Source: Sphagnum compactum (lineage: Eukaryota; Bryophyta; Sphagnopsida; Sphagnales). From it: 64,000 bases of DNA. The DNA lies in assembly GCA_965153455.1 (NCBI GenBank), contig OZ234501.1, positions 8,494,001-8,558,000 on the forward strand. The letters run 5' to 3'. Below the pieces are notes generated by a model. It saw nothing but the letters and a program-made list of their open reading frames with translations, searched no databases and was not told where the DNA came from. A program made the translations under genes and the position numbers. This document shows, one piece after another, positions 18,481 to 35,643 of this stretch. Within the stretch, counting starts at the first letter, position 1. Each line of letters starts with the position of its first letter.

Positions 18481-21400
18481 GTTTTTTCCTTTTCTTTTGA
18501 AAAAAACTAAACTTGTAGAAAGTTGCTCCTTTCAACTCTTGGTTGGCAAACTTAAGGATTTTTCTTCCTTTCTACAAAACTAGAAGTCTACAACATGATT
18601 GCTTTATTTTAATGAGAGGGCCCAAATAAAGGATTGCATTTTTCTGGTCACCTTACTAGCCTCAACCCCCACATGAGGGAAAAAAGAAAAAAGAAAAAGG
18701 AGGGGGGGTTTGATGATCACTTTACTTGGTAACCTTATGGAAAGTTGGTTTTGTTTTTGGGTACTTTGGTTTACTTAAACCTCATTGCAAAAAATAATTT
18801 ATGGTCACTTTTTACATAATTAGCTATTTGAAAAAAAACCCTAAACCCAAAACCCACTTTTAATCTACTTTGCATTTAAAAGAGGATTTGGTCGATTGCT
18901 AATTATTGAGCCTTTTTTTTTTTTTTTGGTCCTTTTGTACTTTAGAAGCTGCACTTAACTTTAACAATGAAGCACAAGAAGAGTCCAAAGCGGAGGCCCT
19001 CCCCATCCATGGTTGGGGTGGTTCTTTTTAGATTTGACTACAAAAGAGGAACTAGAAGGAAACCCCCCCCCCCCCTCCCCAACCAACTTCTTATAATTTG
19101 TCACTACATTTAGTGGTAGGTAGCTGGGCACCAAATTTAATTTTTTTAAAAAAGAAAAAGAAAGGAAAGTTTTTGAAGGCATCCAATAATTTGAGCTTTG
19201 TGCGTGCAAGTTTGACCAAACCCTAAAATATTTTCTTGGTTGATTGGCGACAAAGTGAAAAATTGATAGTTGGCCAATATTTTTTTTGAGTTTTGATGAG
19301 AAGGGAATTGAAATCGTATTGTTCTCTCTCTCTCTCGAACACACACACATAAAATAATTCATGTGAGCTTTGTATGTAAGTGAGTTGATGAGGTAAACCT
19401 AAAATTTTGTCCCATGTTGTGGTGAACCCATGATCAACAAAACCCATTGCAATAGACCTTCTATCGAGCTTTGTAGGCACCCACCCAATAACTATTTGCT
19501 TAAAACCTAAGCTTGTTAGGAGTTTGGGCTTGTGTCACACAAATCCTTTTAAAGATATATATTTGTGGTTGGGTTTGATCTTGTAAACTAAATGAAAACC
19601 TAAAATGTAATACAAATGAGAACCCTAATTTTGACACATTACATGGTAGTTAGAGGCAAGCTTCATATCATTTGTTATGTCGGGGAAGGCCTTGTTGTTA
19701 TGTTAGGGCATTGTGGCTTGGGGACCGAGGGTGAATGCCTCATACATTCCACCTTGTCTTCCCAGGACATAATGCCTTGTACATTCCACCTGAGCTTGGA
19801 ATGTCATGAGACCTTATGATGAGTTCTTAAAATGCACTCACCCACCAATTAGTTATTTTTCAAAAATTATTTGCTAATTATCGAAATTGTAAATTATTCA
19901 AAGTTTAATAATTATAAGCTAATTATTTAAAACTTAACTTATATACTTACTATATATGCTCCCTTTCATTTTGACATGGATTTGCTTGTTTCATGTTTGA
20001 TTGCTCCAATAAAAAAAAGTTACATTTATATTTTCTTAATTGCATAGAAAATGGAAAACAAGACTTTCAAGGTAGTTCTTGAACCAAGTGCAAAATGAAA
20101 AAAAAAAATAGTGAAAACAAGGTTTTAGATTGCCTCTTATTGAAGCCAAAGTCTTTGAGCAAATCTAGAAAAGGGTTTTTCACAATTGCGCTCCGCGCAA
20201 TACCCTGTTCACACTTGGAGCAGTTATATAGCCTCGTTCACACTTGGATTAGTGCCACAAGCCAAGCGGGCGCATATTAACCAAGGAATGAGATTTTACA
20301 TAGGTAACTTATGTCTGAAGGCTTGCAAATGGATAAATCTGTGAGAATGAAGAAATATTGGAAGCATGAGCAATCAAATGGAGTGAAAAAGGAATGGATA
20401 CACACTAAACTTATATGTAAAAGTCAGGTGATAAGTGGGCGAGAACGGCCAATTTCGGCATAATAGGCCATCAAATGCGTAACTGGGAATGAAATTTTAC
20501 GAAAGGAAATAACTGGGACCCAAACTAGGTTTTCCAGCAACTTTGGTGGTAAACTGAGTTTCATCCCCCTCTTTCCTTTTTCCTCAGCGCCTCCACTGCT
20601 GCTCCATATATTTTCACTGCTCCTACGTGTAAGACTACTATAATTAGTCTCGAACCTTGTGCATTACCTGAATTTCATACTGAGATTTAATAAAACTAAT
20701 GTTGGCAAGTTCTCTACTTTGGAGTGTTAAACTTGGGGGTTTCGGTTCAAGTTCTCATGACTCTAACCTGAACTTGACATACTCTTCGTGGAATTATTAA
20801 CACCAAAATCAGATTCTGAAACTAGTCTTTTGTTAGAATTAAAATTGAAATCGAGACTTTCAAAATAAACTTTTGAAAAGAAGTTTAAGTTCCTAAAGTG
20901 AACACATCGAAGTTTTCTTGAAAAGTTAACAAGTAGGTTGAACTTTTGGTGTATGTGATTAATATTTATTTTTTTTGTAAATTTTTAAATATTCATAAAA
21001 AAATTAATTTTAACTTCTTGTAAAAATCAATTGTTTCCATAAATTTAGTTTTGAGAAGTGTGTAGTGTGAACATGGAACCGGACTCTAATTCCAAACCAG
21101 GCTCAAATTGCTCTTAAATTTGAATTTTTTTTTTCCCAAAGCCAAAACTACAATTTTAAATTTTTTGAACAATTGGGCTCAAACTTGTAGCCAAAGAAGT
21201 GACCAAATTTTGAAAAACAAAATTGGAAATGTTTCGTCATGTTTGGACTCTTATTATAACTTGGATCAACACCTCACAAGGGTGGAAAAAGATTTCAAAG
21301 GGAAAGAAGGGCTTCATCCATAACTCTATCCATTATTAATTTGTGATTTTATTGAAATTTTCAACAGTGTGCACAATTCACCTCAACTAGATGAAATGCA

Positions 21401-22129
21401 TCCATCTTTTTCCATTCATGAATCGGATGAATGTTCAACACATATTAGCCGATAGCCATAAGCAATTGCAATGAACTTAATTTCTTTAACTTGATGCAAA
21501 CTAACTAAATTTTATCATCTACCTCTTGCTTTACTCATTATTTTACTTACTACCATTGTAATTTAAATTTCATTATGCATACACTAGTAAAATCTTTGAA
21601 TGTCTAGTCTTTTTTTTTTCTTTTTTCTTTTTGGGTGCATATTTCTTGTCTTCCCTTTGTTGCTACTTCTATTTAGCCTTTCACATTAAATTAGCTTGTC
21701 TTAAGATTTGTGTCCTTGAAACAAAATGGGTACAACATCAAATAGTAACAGGAAAAATAAAATAAATATTTATTTTAAATACTTGGAAAATTGCCTAGAG
21801 TTGATGACATTATTATGCCTTGGATTTTCTTTTAATATAACACTCAATTTTATTTTATTTTTGAAAATCAACTCTTTTGATTTATCAAATCGATTAGTCA
21901 CTAATATGCATGTGTGTGTGTGTGTATGTTTTCAAGCCCAACTCATAAATGTGAAAACTAGAATAGTAAAAGGTTGGAGATTACATAAATAATATATCAT
22001 CCAAATTAATCATTTTATTTAACCAATCAAGAAAAGTTATTATACTCTATAATGCTTGCAAATGCACATATATTTGACCCAATGCCAATTTATCGCCCCA
22101 AACCGGCATAAACTTGGCTTATTATTCAC
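18481..22129. other. Intergenic, no gene seen
   Basis: A+T-rich with homopolymer runs (poly-C at about 19064-19077). No frame of coding character was found. About 20545-20705 resembles 57470-57635 (see repeats). The rest is unassigned. Confidence 0.5.
20545..20705 (+). repeat. Dispersed repeat, partner at 57470-57635
   Basis: Shares AACTG.G.TTCATC, TTCCT.AGCGCCT.CAC.GCTGCT, ATTCA.TGCTCCTAC, AACCTTGTGC and CATTTCATACTGAGATT with 57470-57635 in the same order. About 160 nt. Identity unknown. Confidence 0.6.
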
Positions 22130-23085
22130 TAGTGTGAACCCGGTGCATAATGCACCCGTCGAGCTCCCCCTCGCCCGGTCCTTCCCATTGCCCACCTCGG
22201 TTCTTTACCCCGTCGACCCCCCCCCCATCCTTCGCATTTTCCACTCCGATTTTTTAACCCGTTGATCCCCCCCCCCCCTTCCCCTCTTATATATAAATAA
22301 CTTCCCGCCCCCTGCTGCCCCCCCCCCCCCCCGCCCCGTCACCTATCACCCGCTGCTTCACCGGCCTCTCCCTCCCCCACCCCCCAAAACCCCCGTCACA
22401 GACAGACGGACTGTCTGAACCCGTGGCTACGCCACTCCAGCCACCCCGAACGTTCTATTTGGTCGCCATAATTCGAAATTTTCTCAAAATAACACTCGTG
22501 GGTCCCACCCTAAGGCATTTATATCCCCACAGAAAAAAAACAATATTGTGACTTAGCGCAGTGGTCCCAACCGACGTTGCGCGGGTATCAGAACCAGCCG
22601 CGTGTACCCTCAGGTTATCAGTCCGGGTATTTATTCCCTTACCCGACGGGGGTGAGAAAACCCAAAACCCCGGTTCTGACATTTTGAACCTTGGTTCCCG
22701 AAAGTTTTGGAAATTTCCGAAAACACGCTCCTCTATATAACCACCGGTTCTTTCGATAAAACTGCGAATTCTATGACGTTTCTGGGAAATAGCCGTAGAC
22801 CGGCGGTTCTCTTGTTCCGATTTTTCAAACATCCGGATTCGACGTTCGCTTTGCGATTTTTCTAACACTCAGGAACCGACGGGTCTCGTGTTCCAATGCT
22901 CCTACAAACCTGGGACCGACGATTCTCTCGATTCCGCCCGGCCCCCCGCAGCGGCCGCCAGCAGGTCCAGTGGGCGGGTGTCTGCCCTGGCCGCCCTGCC
23001 CTGCCCTGCCCTGCCCCTGCCCTGCCCTGTTTGTCACCACAGACAGACAGACACCACATTTGCTTTTATATATAAGATTGAAAAA
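22130..23085. mobile_element. G+C-rich island, possible decayed non-autonomous element
   Basis: About 950 nt of G+C-rich sequence in an A+T-rich background. One end has GAACCCGGTGCATAATGCAC, followed by long poly-C runs. The other end has (CCCTG)n at about 22995-23030, then GACAGACAGACACC and TTTTATATATAAG. GTCACAGACAGACGG also occurs inside at about 22397. The GACAGACAGA plus TATATATAAG end resembles tails of short non-autonomous elements in other genomes, but no target-site duplication or class could be fixed. The longest open frames here are not supported as genes. Confidence 0.35.
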
Positions 23086-25045
23086 CTATTGTGCAAGGCA
23101 CCAATGGAGATGCTCCATGGATATTAGTACCATGTACATACTTACTACTTACAATCCCTACCTAGTTAACTTTGATGTTTACCTAACTATACTTGCTATG
23201 TATTTCCTCCATTGCCATTTGCAATAGTGCTTGGTACTTGGTACCCAAATGTTCTTCATTCTCATAGCAGTAATTTTGTAATGCCCATAGCCTTGGTGCT
23301 ATTCTTCCCTAGATCTTTATGGCCATTTTTCCAACCTAGATTTACACATGAACTTGTTGGATATTCCTAACCTTTTGATACGGATGCAAAGATTTGGTGG
23401 GGGAGGGGGATTTGAGTTTGGACTCAAAATCCTCACAAAATTAGTTTAACATGTTAGAATTTCTCTATAGTAAATTAACTCTTTGCAAGTTGCCTTAATG
23501 TAGGGTTATGTTTTAGCTTCTAACAAAAATGCAAGTAAACCATATCCAAGATTTCGAAGTGTCTTTGTAAAAAAAAAACCATTATTCCACGGTAGTTAAG
23601 AGAAACCTCCCAAATTCTCTAATCACGGAGCCATGATGAAATTCTTTGAAGAGTTGTTTGTTAACCGAGCTACAAATGTAGTACATTTCAACGCCCATTT
23701 GTCAACTAATTGATTAATTTTAAGGATTCCATGTTGAAATAAAATAATATTCCTGAAATTTTCAAAAGATTGTTGATTTTCCTTCACACAAAAAGAACAT
23801 TTTCTTCGAAAAAAAACATTCTTGAAAATTTCGCCATTTTTACAATGAATATAATTAGTGTTGAAGCTACCAAGGTACTATGGTATACCCCAACTCGATT
23901 CCCGTTTTGTTTGTTCACACTTTAGAGACATATTTGGCTCAAATAACAACGTGCGGGGTCATGGAGTACCTTCTCTTACAAGTACGTGATGAGAATTCTC
24001 AAAATTCTCTCAATGAGAACTAACAACCACAAAGATCATAAGGGGTGTTTAATATCCTCCATGAAAGTTTCATGCAAAGCTCTACCGATAACTCTAATGC
24101 GACATAACCCAATGTGGAAAATTGGTGACATGACAACATTAGAAACGTGTGTGCCCCTATTACCAATGCGATTGGTTGGGGGATACATTAGTAAACGCTA
24201 AAGACCACCTACTCAGAAGGTGACCAATGTTTCAAAAATGAGTCCAAAGCCAAACTTGAAAAGCCCGAATTCGGGCAGGGGCATTCCCAAAATAATTCAG
24301 TCATAGGTATGAGTCTAGTATCCTTCTTTGAAAATGTGATCAAATTGGCACAATTTGTTAGCCTTATAAACATGGGAATCCTTTTGAGACCATTTGGAGG
24401 GTTTCCATTGCCATAAGTAGAAGTGAGGGGGGAAAATCATCAAGTTCCCATATTTGGTTTTAAGTGTGTGGTCATAAATATGTAAGGTTGATTTTTTTAA
24501 AAATTGCATCATTTTTGGTTTATTATTAGATTTGGCTAAATCTTTTTGTGATGCTTGCCATGTTTTCCTATTGGATGCTTGTCACTTAGGCTACAATAGA
24601 AAATTATTAAAAAAAACACTAATCCTCACCCATAAACATGAAAAATGGGATAGAATAAGGTGGTTTAAATTAATGTTGTGTGTGTATATGGTTTAGGACT
24701 TACACTCCATGTAAGTGTAAATGCCAAAATGAAATTTATTATGCCAAAGTGTATATAAGGTTTGTTTGTATCCATGTAAATGTAGAACACAAAACACATG
24801 TAAATGTAAAATTGTGTAAATATATTTTAAGTTGTGCAAAACAATGTAAAACCATGTCACTTTTATTTTGGGGGGAAGAGGAGTGGAAGAGGGAAAATTT
24901 TCAAAATGTTTTTGGTGATGGGCCAAGTGGCCCATTACCAAAAAAAAAAAAAAACAACCTTAAAAACATTTGTGCTTGTGGATGCACCAAAACCAATAAT
25001 TAATTAATATGAATAATAATATAGTATTCCAAGTTCTTGTAAAAG
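23086..25045. other. Intergenic, no gene seen
   Basis: A+T-rich, with no frame of coding character. It contains a near-perfect hairpin (24909-24925 with 24928-24944) and several copies of CATGTAAATGTA at 24700-24810. Confidence 0.5.
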
Positions 25046-25134
25046 CCTAGGCCAAAAAAGGGATGACCAAAGCTTCATCCATAGTAATTATTGGCCTAGG
25101 ATGAAAATAATTACTGATTCTACTATGGATGAAG
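25046..25134. repeat. Nested inverted repeats just upstream of the LEA promoter
   Basis: CCTAGGCCAA (25046-25055) pairs with TTGGCCTAGG (25091-25100). CTTCATCCATAGTA (25073-25086) pairs with 25121-25134, and GTAATTATT (25084-25092) pairs with 25106-25114. The two hairpins are mutually exclusive because they share the middle segment. Confidence 0.7.
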
Positions 25135-25176
25135 TACTCCACACGCACTCTCCATTTCACCTGCCACATGGCCAAC

Positions 25177-25288
25177 ACGTCAGCGACGCATGCCACGTCC
25201 TTACTTAAACTCCAAGGGATTACGCGTGTCACAATTCACCACGCGTCGATTGTCCACAACGGCCATACTGTCATACTTCACACGTGTC
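25177..25288 (+). promoter_or_regulatory. ABRE / CE3 / RY-type element cluster of the LEA gene
   Basis: Within 112 nt: ACGT in AACACGTCA (25177-25180), GCATGC RY-like core (25188-25193), CCACGTCC (ACGT 25195-25198), ACGCGTGTC (25222-25230), ACGCGTCG (from 25241) and CACGTGTC (25281-25288). ACGTGTC is an ABA-response element bound by bZIP factors. ACGCGTGTC matches the CE3 coupling element described for barley HVA1, and RY cores bind B3 factors of the ABI3 type. This suits an ABA- and desiccation-induced gene. The cluster is about 540-650 nt before the ATG, so a long 5' leader or intron is implied. Confidence 0.65.
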
Positions 25289-25767
25289 GGGCAGCTGGGG
25301 TCTCGATTCTTTTGACCCCTCGAATCTGGCCTCTTGCGCGCACGCTCTCTCCCGCCTTTCTCGCGCGAGCGCGCGTCCTTTTTTGTCTTCGTCCGTGCAT
25401 GATCGTCGTCGCCGCAAATCTTCCGCGCAAATTTTTGACATAAATTTGCAGAGATCGTATGTATCAACAAGTATAGCAGCTATCAGAAAAAGCTCGAAAA
25501 CTTTGGTAGCTTGTTTTTTTCTTTTTGGGTTGAAGGTGGATTTTTACTCCATTGGTGCAAACGCAGCTGGATGGAAAGAGGTGCTGCTTCATGATCTTCC
25601 TTTTGTGTTGCTAGTCAAGCAGAGATTCGAGAAGTTGGAGAGATTCATAGTCTTGCAAAGAACATTTTTCGTGTGTGTGTGACCCACTTGGATTGGTCTA
25701 TCTTTTTTTCTTTCTGCGACGTGAAGATCAATTGAGAAGAGGCGATCTCTTTAGAGAAGGTGAGAAT

Positions 25768-25801
<34 letters not shown>

Positions 25802-25828
25802 TTTCTTGGTTACGAGGAGAGTGTAAGA

Positions 25829-26377
25829 ATGGCGTCGGAGTCGGATAAGAGCGGGCAAACAAATGATGCAGCGCTGGAATCTATAGCGCAGGCAAGAGGT
25901 GCAGCGCAGGAGCAAGGTTTCTCGATCTTGAGAGCAGCTCAGGAACGGTACCAAGCTGCTAAGGACGCCACGGCGAGAAGGAGCCAGGAGACTGCGGATT
26001 CTGTGGGAGCTGCTAAAGATCAGACCGCGAAATCTGCGAGCCAAACCAAAGATGCAACTGCGGAGAGCACCAAAGAAGGCACACAGCAGACGGCAGGAGA
26101 CACATGGGAAGGTACCAAGCAGACTGTGTTTGATTACGGGAGCGCTGCAGCGGACAAGGCATCTGACACTTGGGATGCAACCAAGCAGAAAGCAAGCGAT
26201 ATAACTGGAGCTGGGAAGAAGCAGATTGATCAGGTGAAGGGAAGCGACACAGGAGAAACATTGGATTCCACAAATCAGACAGCAGCAGGAACTGCTCAAC
26301 AGGATAAGAAGACTGTTGAAGAAGATGCAGCAGCAGCAAATCTACCAGAGCAGGGAGTTGGTGATGGCAGGGCGTAG
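25829..26377 (+). CDS. LEA_4 (group 3)-like late embryogenesis abundant protein
   Basis: Single exon of 182 aa from MASESDKSGQ to a TAG stop. The protein is very hydrophilic and Ala/Lys/Thr/Gln/Asp-rich with no Cys. It has loose 11-residue amphipathic repeats such as AAKDQTAKSASQTKDATAES, TKEGTQQTAGDTWEGTKQT and DKASDTWDATKQKASDITG, typical of group 3 LEA proteins. These are disordered in water and become helical on drying, protecting membranes and proteins. There is no signal peptide. A (GA)n run at 25773-25799 lies in the leader. After the stop, another frame (about 26365-26538) reads ALDDVKHIYRDAASLAKGQ... to TAA with the same composition. A frame break may therefore have shortened the protein. 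The ABRE/CE3 cluster upstream fits stress induction. Confidence 0.8.
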   Translation: MASESDKSGQTNDAALESIAQARGAAQEQGFSILRAAQERYQAAKDATARRSQETADSVGAAKDQTAKSASQTKDATAESTKEGTQQTAGDTWEGTKQTVFDYGSAAADKASDTWDATKQKASDITGAGKKQIDQVKGSDTGETLDSTNQTAAGTAQQDKKTVEEDAAAANLPEQGVGDGRA

Positions 26378-26520
26378 CTTTGGATGATGTGAAGCATATC
26401 TACAGAGATGCAGCATCACTTGCCAAGGGGCAAGCTGCTACTGCAACCTCAGCTGCACAGGAACAGACCCCTGCTCATGAGCAGCAGGAGACCCGGGATC
26501 TTGTTTTTGCCATGCAATCC

Positions 26521-26872
26521 CAGATCATACACTCATAATTACCTGATTGGAATTGCCCATTCCAGCAAGTGCATCTATTGATGTTCATGTCATGTAATTG
26601 CAGATCATACTCTGATCATTAGTTGGAATCAGCGATTCCAGCAAGTGCCTCCAACTAGGTTTTTGTCATGTATGCAAATTTTAGGATGAGAAGAGCTCAT
26701 TCCACAGACATAGCTGTTCTTGCAGCATCCAATAATGTTTTTGTCATGTATGCAAATTTTAGGATAGAGAAAAGGTCATTGCATGCACATAGCTCTTCTT
26801 CTTGCAACAACAATGACTTGAGAAAAGCTTATTCCACTTGCATAGCTAGTCTTCTTGCAACAGCAATAACTG
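26521..26872 (+). repeat. ~80 bp minisatellite downstream of LEA
   Basis: About 4.4 drifting copies with a period near 80 nt. CAGATCATAC recurs at 26521 and 26601, and TTTTTGTCATGTATGCAAATTTTAGGAT-type starts recur at about 26659 and 26738. Each unit carries CATTCCA followed by CAGCAAG or TCTTGCA-like sequence. It probably lies within or just after the LEA 3' UTR. Confidence 0.75.
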
Positions 26873-27440
26873 ACATCAATTACCCCCCCTTACCGTAGCC
26901 ACTACTCCTGTGTCTGAAATTCAAGTTTGACAATAAATTCTCCAATTGACCATCTAGTAGAAATGTTCTGATAAACTGCACAAACACAACACAGCCTATT
27001 GCATGACAATGTAAATAACAAACAATCACAAAGATGCTTGAAACAAAAGCCTTGCTATCAGACGAAGAGAAGACATATCATCAGAAGTACTGAAAACTTT
27101 CCCTTAAATCAACCTAAATTAGTTGGAGAATCAGACTCACAGAGAGATGCCTTACTAATGAAATTATAGTTTTCAGATCTAACACATCAGCAAACAGGGA
27201 AAAGAAAAAATTCAACCCTAAAGAACAGAAGGTGAAAAACAAAGACTGAAAAGTGGATTCAACAACAATAACTGTCACACTCATTCAAAGACCATTTGAC
27301 AGCAACATGGAGCAGTTGCATAATACACAATGAATCAATCATAACACCAATTTCTTCAGCCATTTGTTTGCACACGGCAATACACAAAGTTATGTACATC
27401 ACAGGAGAGAGAGAGAGAGAATGCATGTTGAAAAATTGAA
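26873..27440. other. Convergent 3' region between LEA and GFAT
   Basis: 3' flanks of two converging genes. A short (GA)n run at about 27403-27420 is the only repeat seen, and no gene was found. Confidence 0.5.
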
Positions 27441-32626
<5,186 letters not shown>

Positions 32627-32783
32627 ACTCGCCGCCTCTTCTGTCCTTTGAAATCCTTGGCAACGAAAAAAAATTAGGGTTTGAAACACCAACGCAAATC
32701 TCCAAGAAGCCCAAAACCCACCCACAAAAAAAGATCTCTCGAAAGAGACGAAGATCTCCAACTCCCACACGCACACTAATCTC

Positions 32784-32823
<40 letters not shown>

Positions 32824-34492
32824 TCCCACCACCTCTATTTTATTTTTCTTTTCTTGTGATTCAAAGAAAATCAAAGCATCTGTGTATTGTTTCTAGCCGC
32901 GTCTGACTAGAGATAATGTGTCACAAGGATGGCATTAGTGGCAACTATGGGGTTGAGACACGTGCACTGAAGACTGACTGGCAAGTCGCAGACGAGAAGA
33001 GAAAAACAAACTAGCATTTTGTCAAATGCACATGAGCAAACTAGGATCTAGTGACGGTAGATCTGTTGCAGGAAAGTTTGTTTGTACCAGCGACTTAACT
33101 GACAACAAATGGAAATGTAGTTGTTGCTTCTTATGAATCACATACGCAATTTGCAAACTAATTTGTCAGTACCAATGATGGGCGGGGTGGGGAAAGAGGG
33201 GAGGGGTGGCGGGGACCATGAAGAAAGTCCATTGTCAAATTGGGAAGCAAGGAAGGAAGAAGCAGGAAAAGAGGAGATAGAGAGAGAGAGAGGTAGAGAG
33301 CCTGGGTGCCAGGTTTCAAAGTCCAAGGATGGATCAACAGAGCCACTTGACGCTGCAAAACAAGGAGGTGGGTCCTCCTCCTCCTCCTCCTCCTCCTTCT
33401 ATAATAAGAATAGACCTATTAATACCTAGGGGCCAAAATCCCTTAAGCTACAATACTCTAGAATGAATCTAAACACAATTTTCATTGCCTTGATAGGCAA
33501 GGCCCAACAAAATGAACTCACAGTTTACACAATGTAACACCTGCTGAGCACTAGTTGAAAATGGGGGGGGGGGGGGGGGGGGAGACCAAATGGAAACTCA
33601 TTTTAGTCTTCATAGTCTCTCTCTTTCCCTTACAGGAGGGCCAATTTCACATGGAACTTTTGTTTCCAAACTTTTGCTTTCAAATTCGTGATTGATTGAT
33701 TGATTGATTGATTTTTGTGCATAGATGCCAATCCATTTGTTTGGGTGGTTATTTGTTGGATTGTTGTGTAGGAAGAAGTGAATAGTGTATGTTTGGGAGG
33801 GATGGTGTGTGTGTGTGTGTGTGTTTAAGCTTGAAGTGATCATCTCTTCCATTTTGTACTTGATGTTTTTGGGTCAAATTTTCTCCTCAGTGTAGCATCA
33901 TCATCATCATCATCACCTTATAAACTTTTTCCTGTATGCAACATCATCATCTTGTATATTACATCATTGGTTGGATTATGGATATGTTGGCTTTTCTTTT
34001 CTACACACTTGAATGGTGATTATCTTTGTTTCTTCTCAACAACAACAGATTGTACATTGATTTTTAAAAGATTGTATGTACATAAGTTCCCCTCAAGTGA
34101 ACTATTACCTCCATTGGTACCACCCAAGGATGAACCTTTTCATGGATAAGGAAGTCAACATTGCCAAGGGATGTTTTTTTCATTTGGATTGCTTAGTTTT
34201 TCCCTTCATGATCTTTTTTTTTTCCCTCTCTCCATCTTTAGTTGGTTTTTTGCTATGTTGTTTTTCATGTTCATCTTTGTCTGGTTCAAATCTCATCTTT
34301 GTTTTCATCTTGATGTAACGAAGCCTTTTGATCTTGGGTCTTTTTTGTCTATCTTCTTTTTGAGCTTTTCTTTGTATTGGCTCAACCTGAGAAATGTTTA
34401 ATTTGGATTCAGATGCAAACCCTGAGAAGGGAGAGACATTTCATTGATGTAGTCTTCATGTTCTCCAATGCTTCTTCTTTTTTCAACTTTCT
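32627..34492. other. GFAT upstream region and intergenic sequence
   Basis: GFAT leader with CT and CA microsatellites at about 32781-32823. Further out are GA-rich tracts, (CCT)n at about 33376-33396, a G20 run (33563-33582), (GATT)n at about 33691-33712, (GT)n at about 33807-33824 and (ATC)n at about 33897-33914. No gene was supported. Confidence 0.5.
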
Positions 34493-34742
34493 GATGTAGC
34501 CAAAGTGATGATCATCCATAAGAAGATGTAGCCAAATTTGGCTACAAGATAAATAAGAAATAATTTATAAAAAATATATCCCTTGATATTCTGGCCATTT
34601 GAACCACGTATATGGTGATTTCCTTAAATTTTTGTCAAGTTCTGGCTATTGAAAATCTCAAAAAATACTTGACTTTAACACTTTTAATTGGCAAATTCAC
34701 TTTTTTGGCTATATATACAACCAAAAGCAAAAGAAAGGCTGA
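34493..34742 (-). repeat. Dispersed repeat family A, reverse copy
   Basis: Reverse complement matches 63525-63775 through TTTTTGAGATTTTCAATAGC, ACATGGTT-like, and GTAGCCAAATTTGGCTAC plus TATGGATGATCATCACTTTGGCTAC-type blocks. The sequence is edged by GTAGCCAAA / TTTGGCTA-like motifs. Confidence 0.65.
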
Positions 34743-34794
34743 TTTGGTCCTACAAGTTGAGGAATGTTCACCATGTGTTATAATGTGAACTGTT

Positions 34795-34975
34795 AGTTCA
34801 TTTTTTGAGAACTTCATGAAACATCTCCTATTTTCAAATGTTGCCACTCTGAGTACATTTTTTGGGGAATTTCACCAAAAGAATCCTATTTTTTTGAAGT
34901 GTCAGCACAAGGAGTTCACTTCACTTTTTGAGAATTCCAAACAGCTCCTACTTGAACTGGTGCCACTTGGAGTTC
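34795..34975 (+). repeat. ~60 bp tandem repeat (family B)
   Basis: Three copies of GAGTTCATTTTTTGAGAA-TTC.......CTCCTATTTT....TG.CACT at about 34795, 34852 and 34914. A further diverged copy is at about 35305-35375. A related segment with its left flank (TTTGGTCC.AC...TTGAGGAATGTT) is at about 48850-48960. Confidence 0.6.
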
Positions 34976-35643
34976 AATTTGTGTGCTGGGGTGAACTAGC
35001 ACCTACAAACAATGGGTGCCTTCACTTTCTTGACTAAGGTCTCTTAGAGGCTAATATTGAACCTGAGAAATGTTTAATTTCAACAAATGTTCTATTTGTT
35101 GAAATGAATATTTCCAAATTAACTAGTTATTTGAGAAACATGAGTCAAAGCTGTCAAGGTACTATAATATATACATTGTTTAGAAGCAACCAAAAAAATC
35201 AGCACTTTTTTCTTCCATGTTACTAACAATTATTGTAGGTGTTGGTTCATTACTCATGCTCATTTTTTTGATGGGAGCTTCATAACAATTTTAATCGATG
35301 CAATTCAAAATTCCTTTTTGGGGAACTTTATGGAGTATCTCCTATTTTGAGTAAGTGTTGCTGGTTTGAACTTTGAACTTGCCATAAAGGACAACCAATT
35401 GGCCACTTTGGTGTTTCTTTTGTTTTCACCTTAGTCTCATTACTAGCCAAGCTCCTCAGATTTTACTTCATGTTTCTGAATTTCCGTTGTTTTCTTAGAA
35501 GCAAGTGTACAACCTCATCTTAGAATCCTTTTCCTTTTTTTGGGTTTTTGTTTTTATCTCATTGTTGTGAAGTGAGCTCCTTTTGCTTCTTGTTCTTGCT
35601 TTTTTTGGTTTTCTTGCAAGTGGTGTGCATATCTTTGGCTTTA

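Noticed and set aside
22455-22868. 137-codon minus-strand frame in the G+C-rich island
   Set aside because: It has no ATG at its upstream end, shows no recognisable domain, and lies in repeat-like sequence where G+C richness lowers stop frequency.
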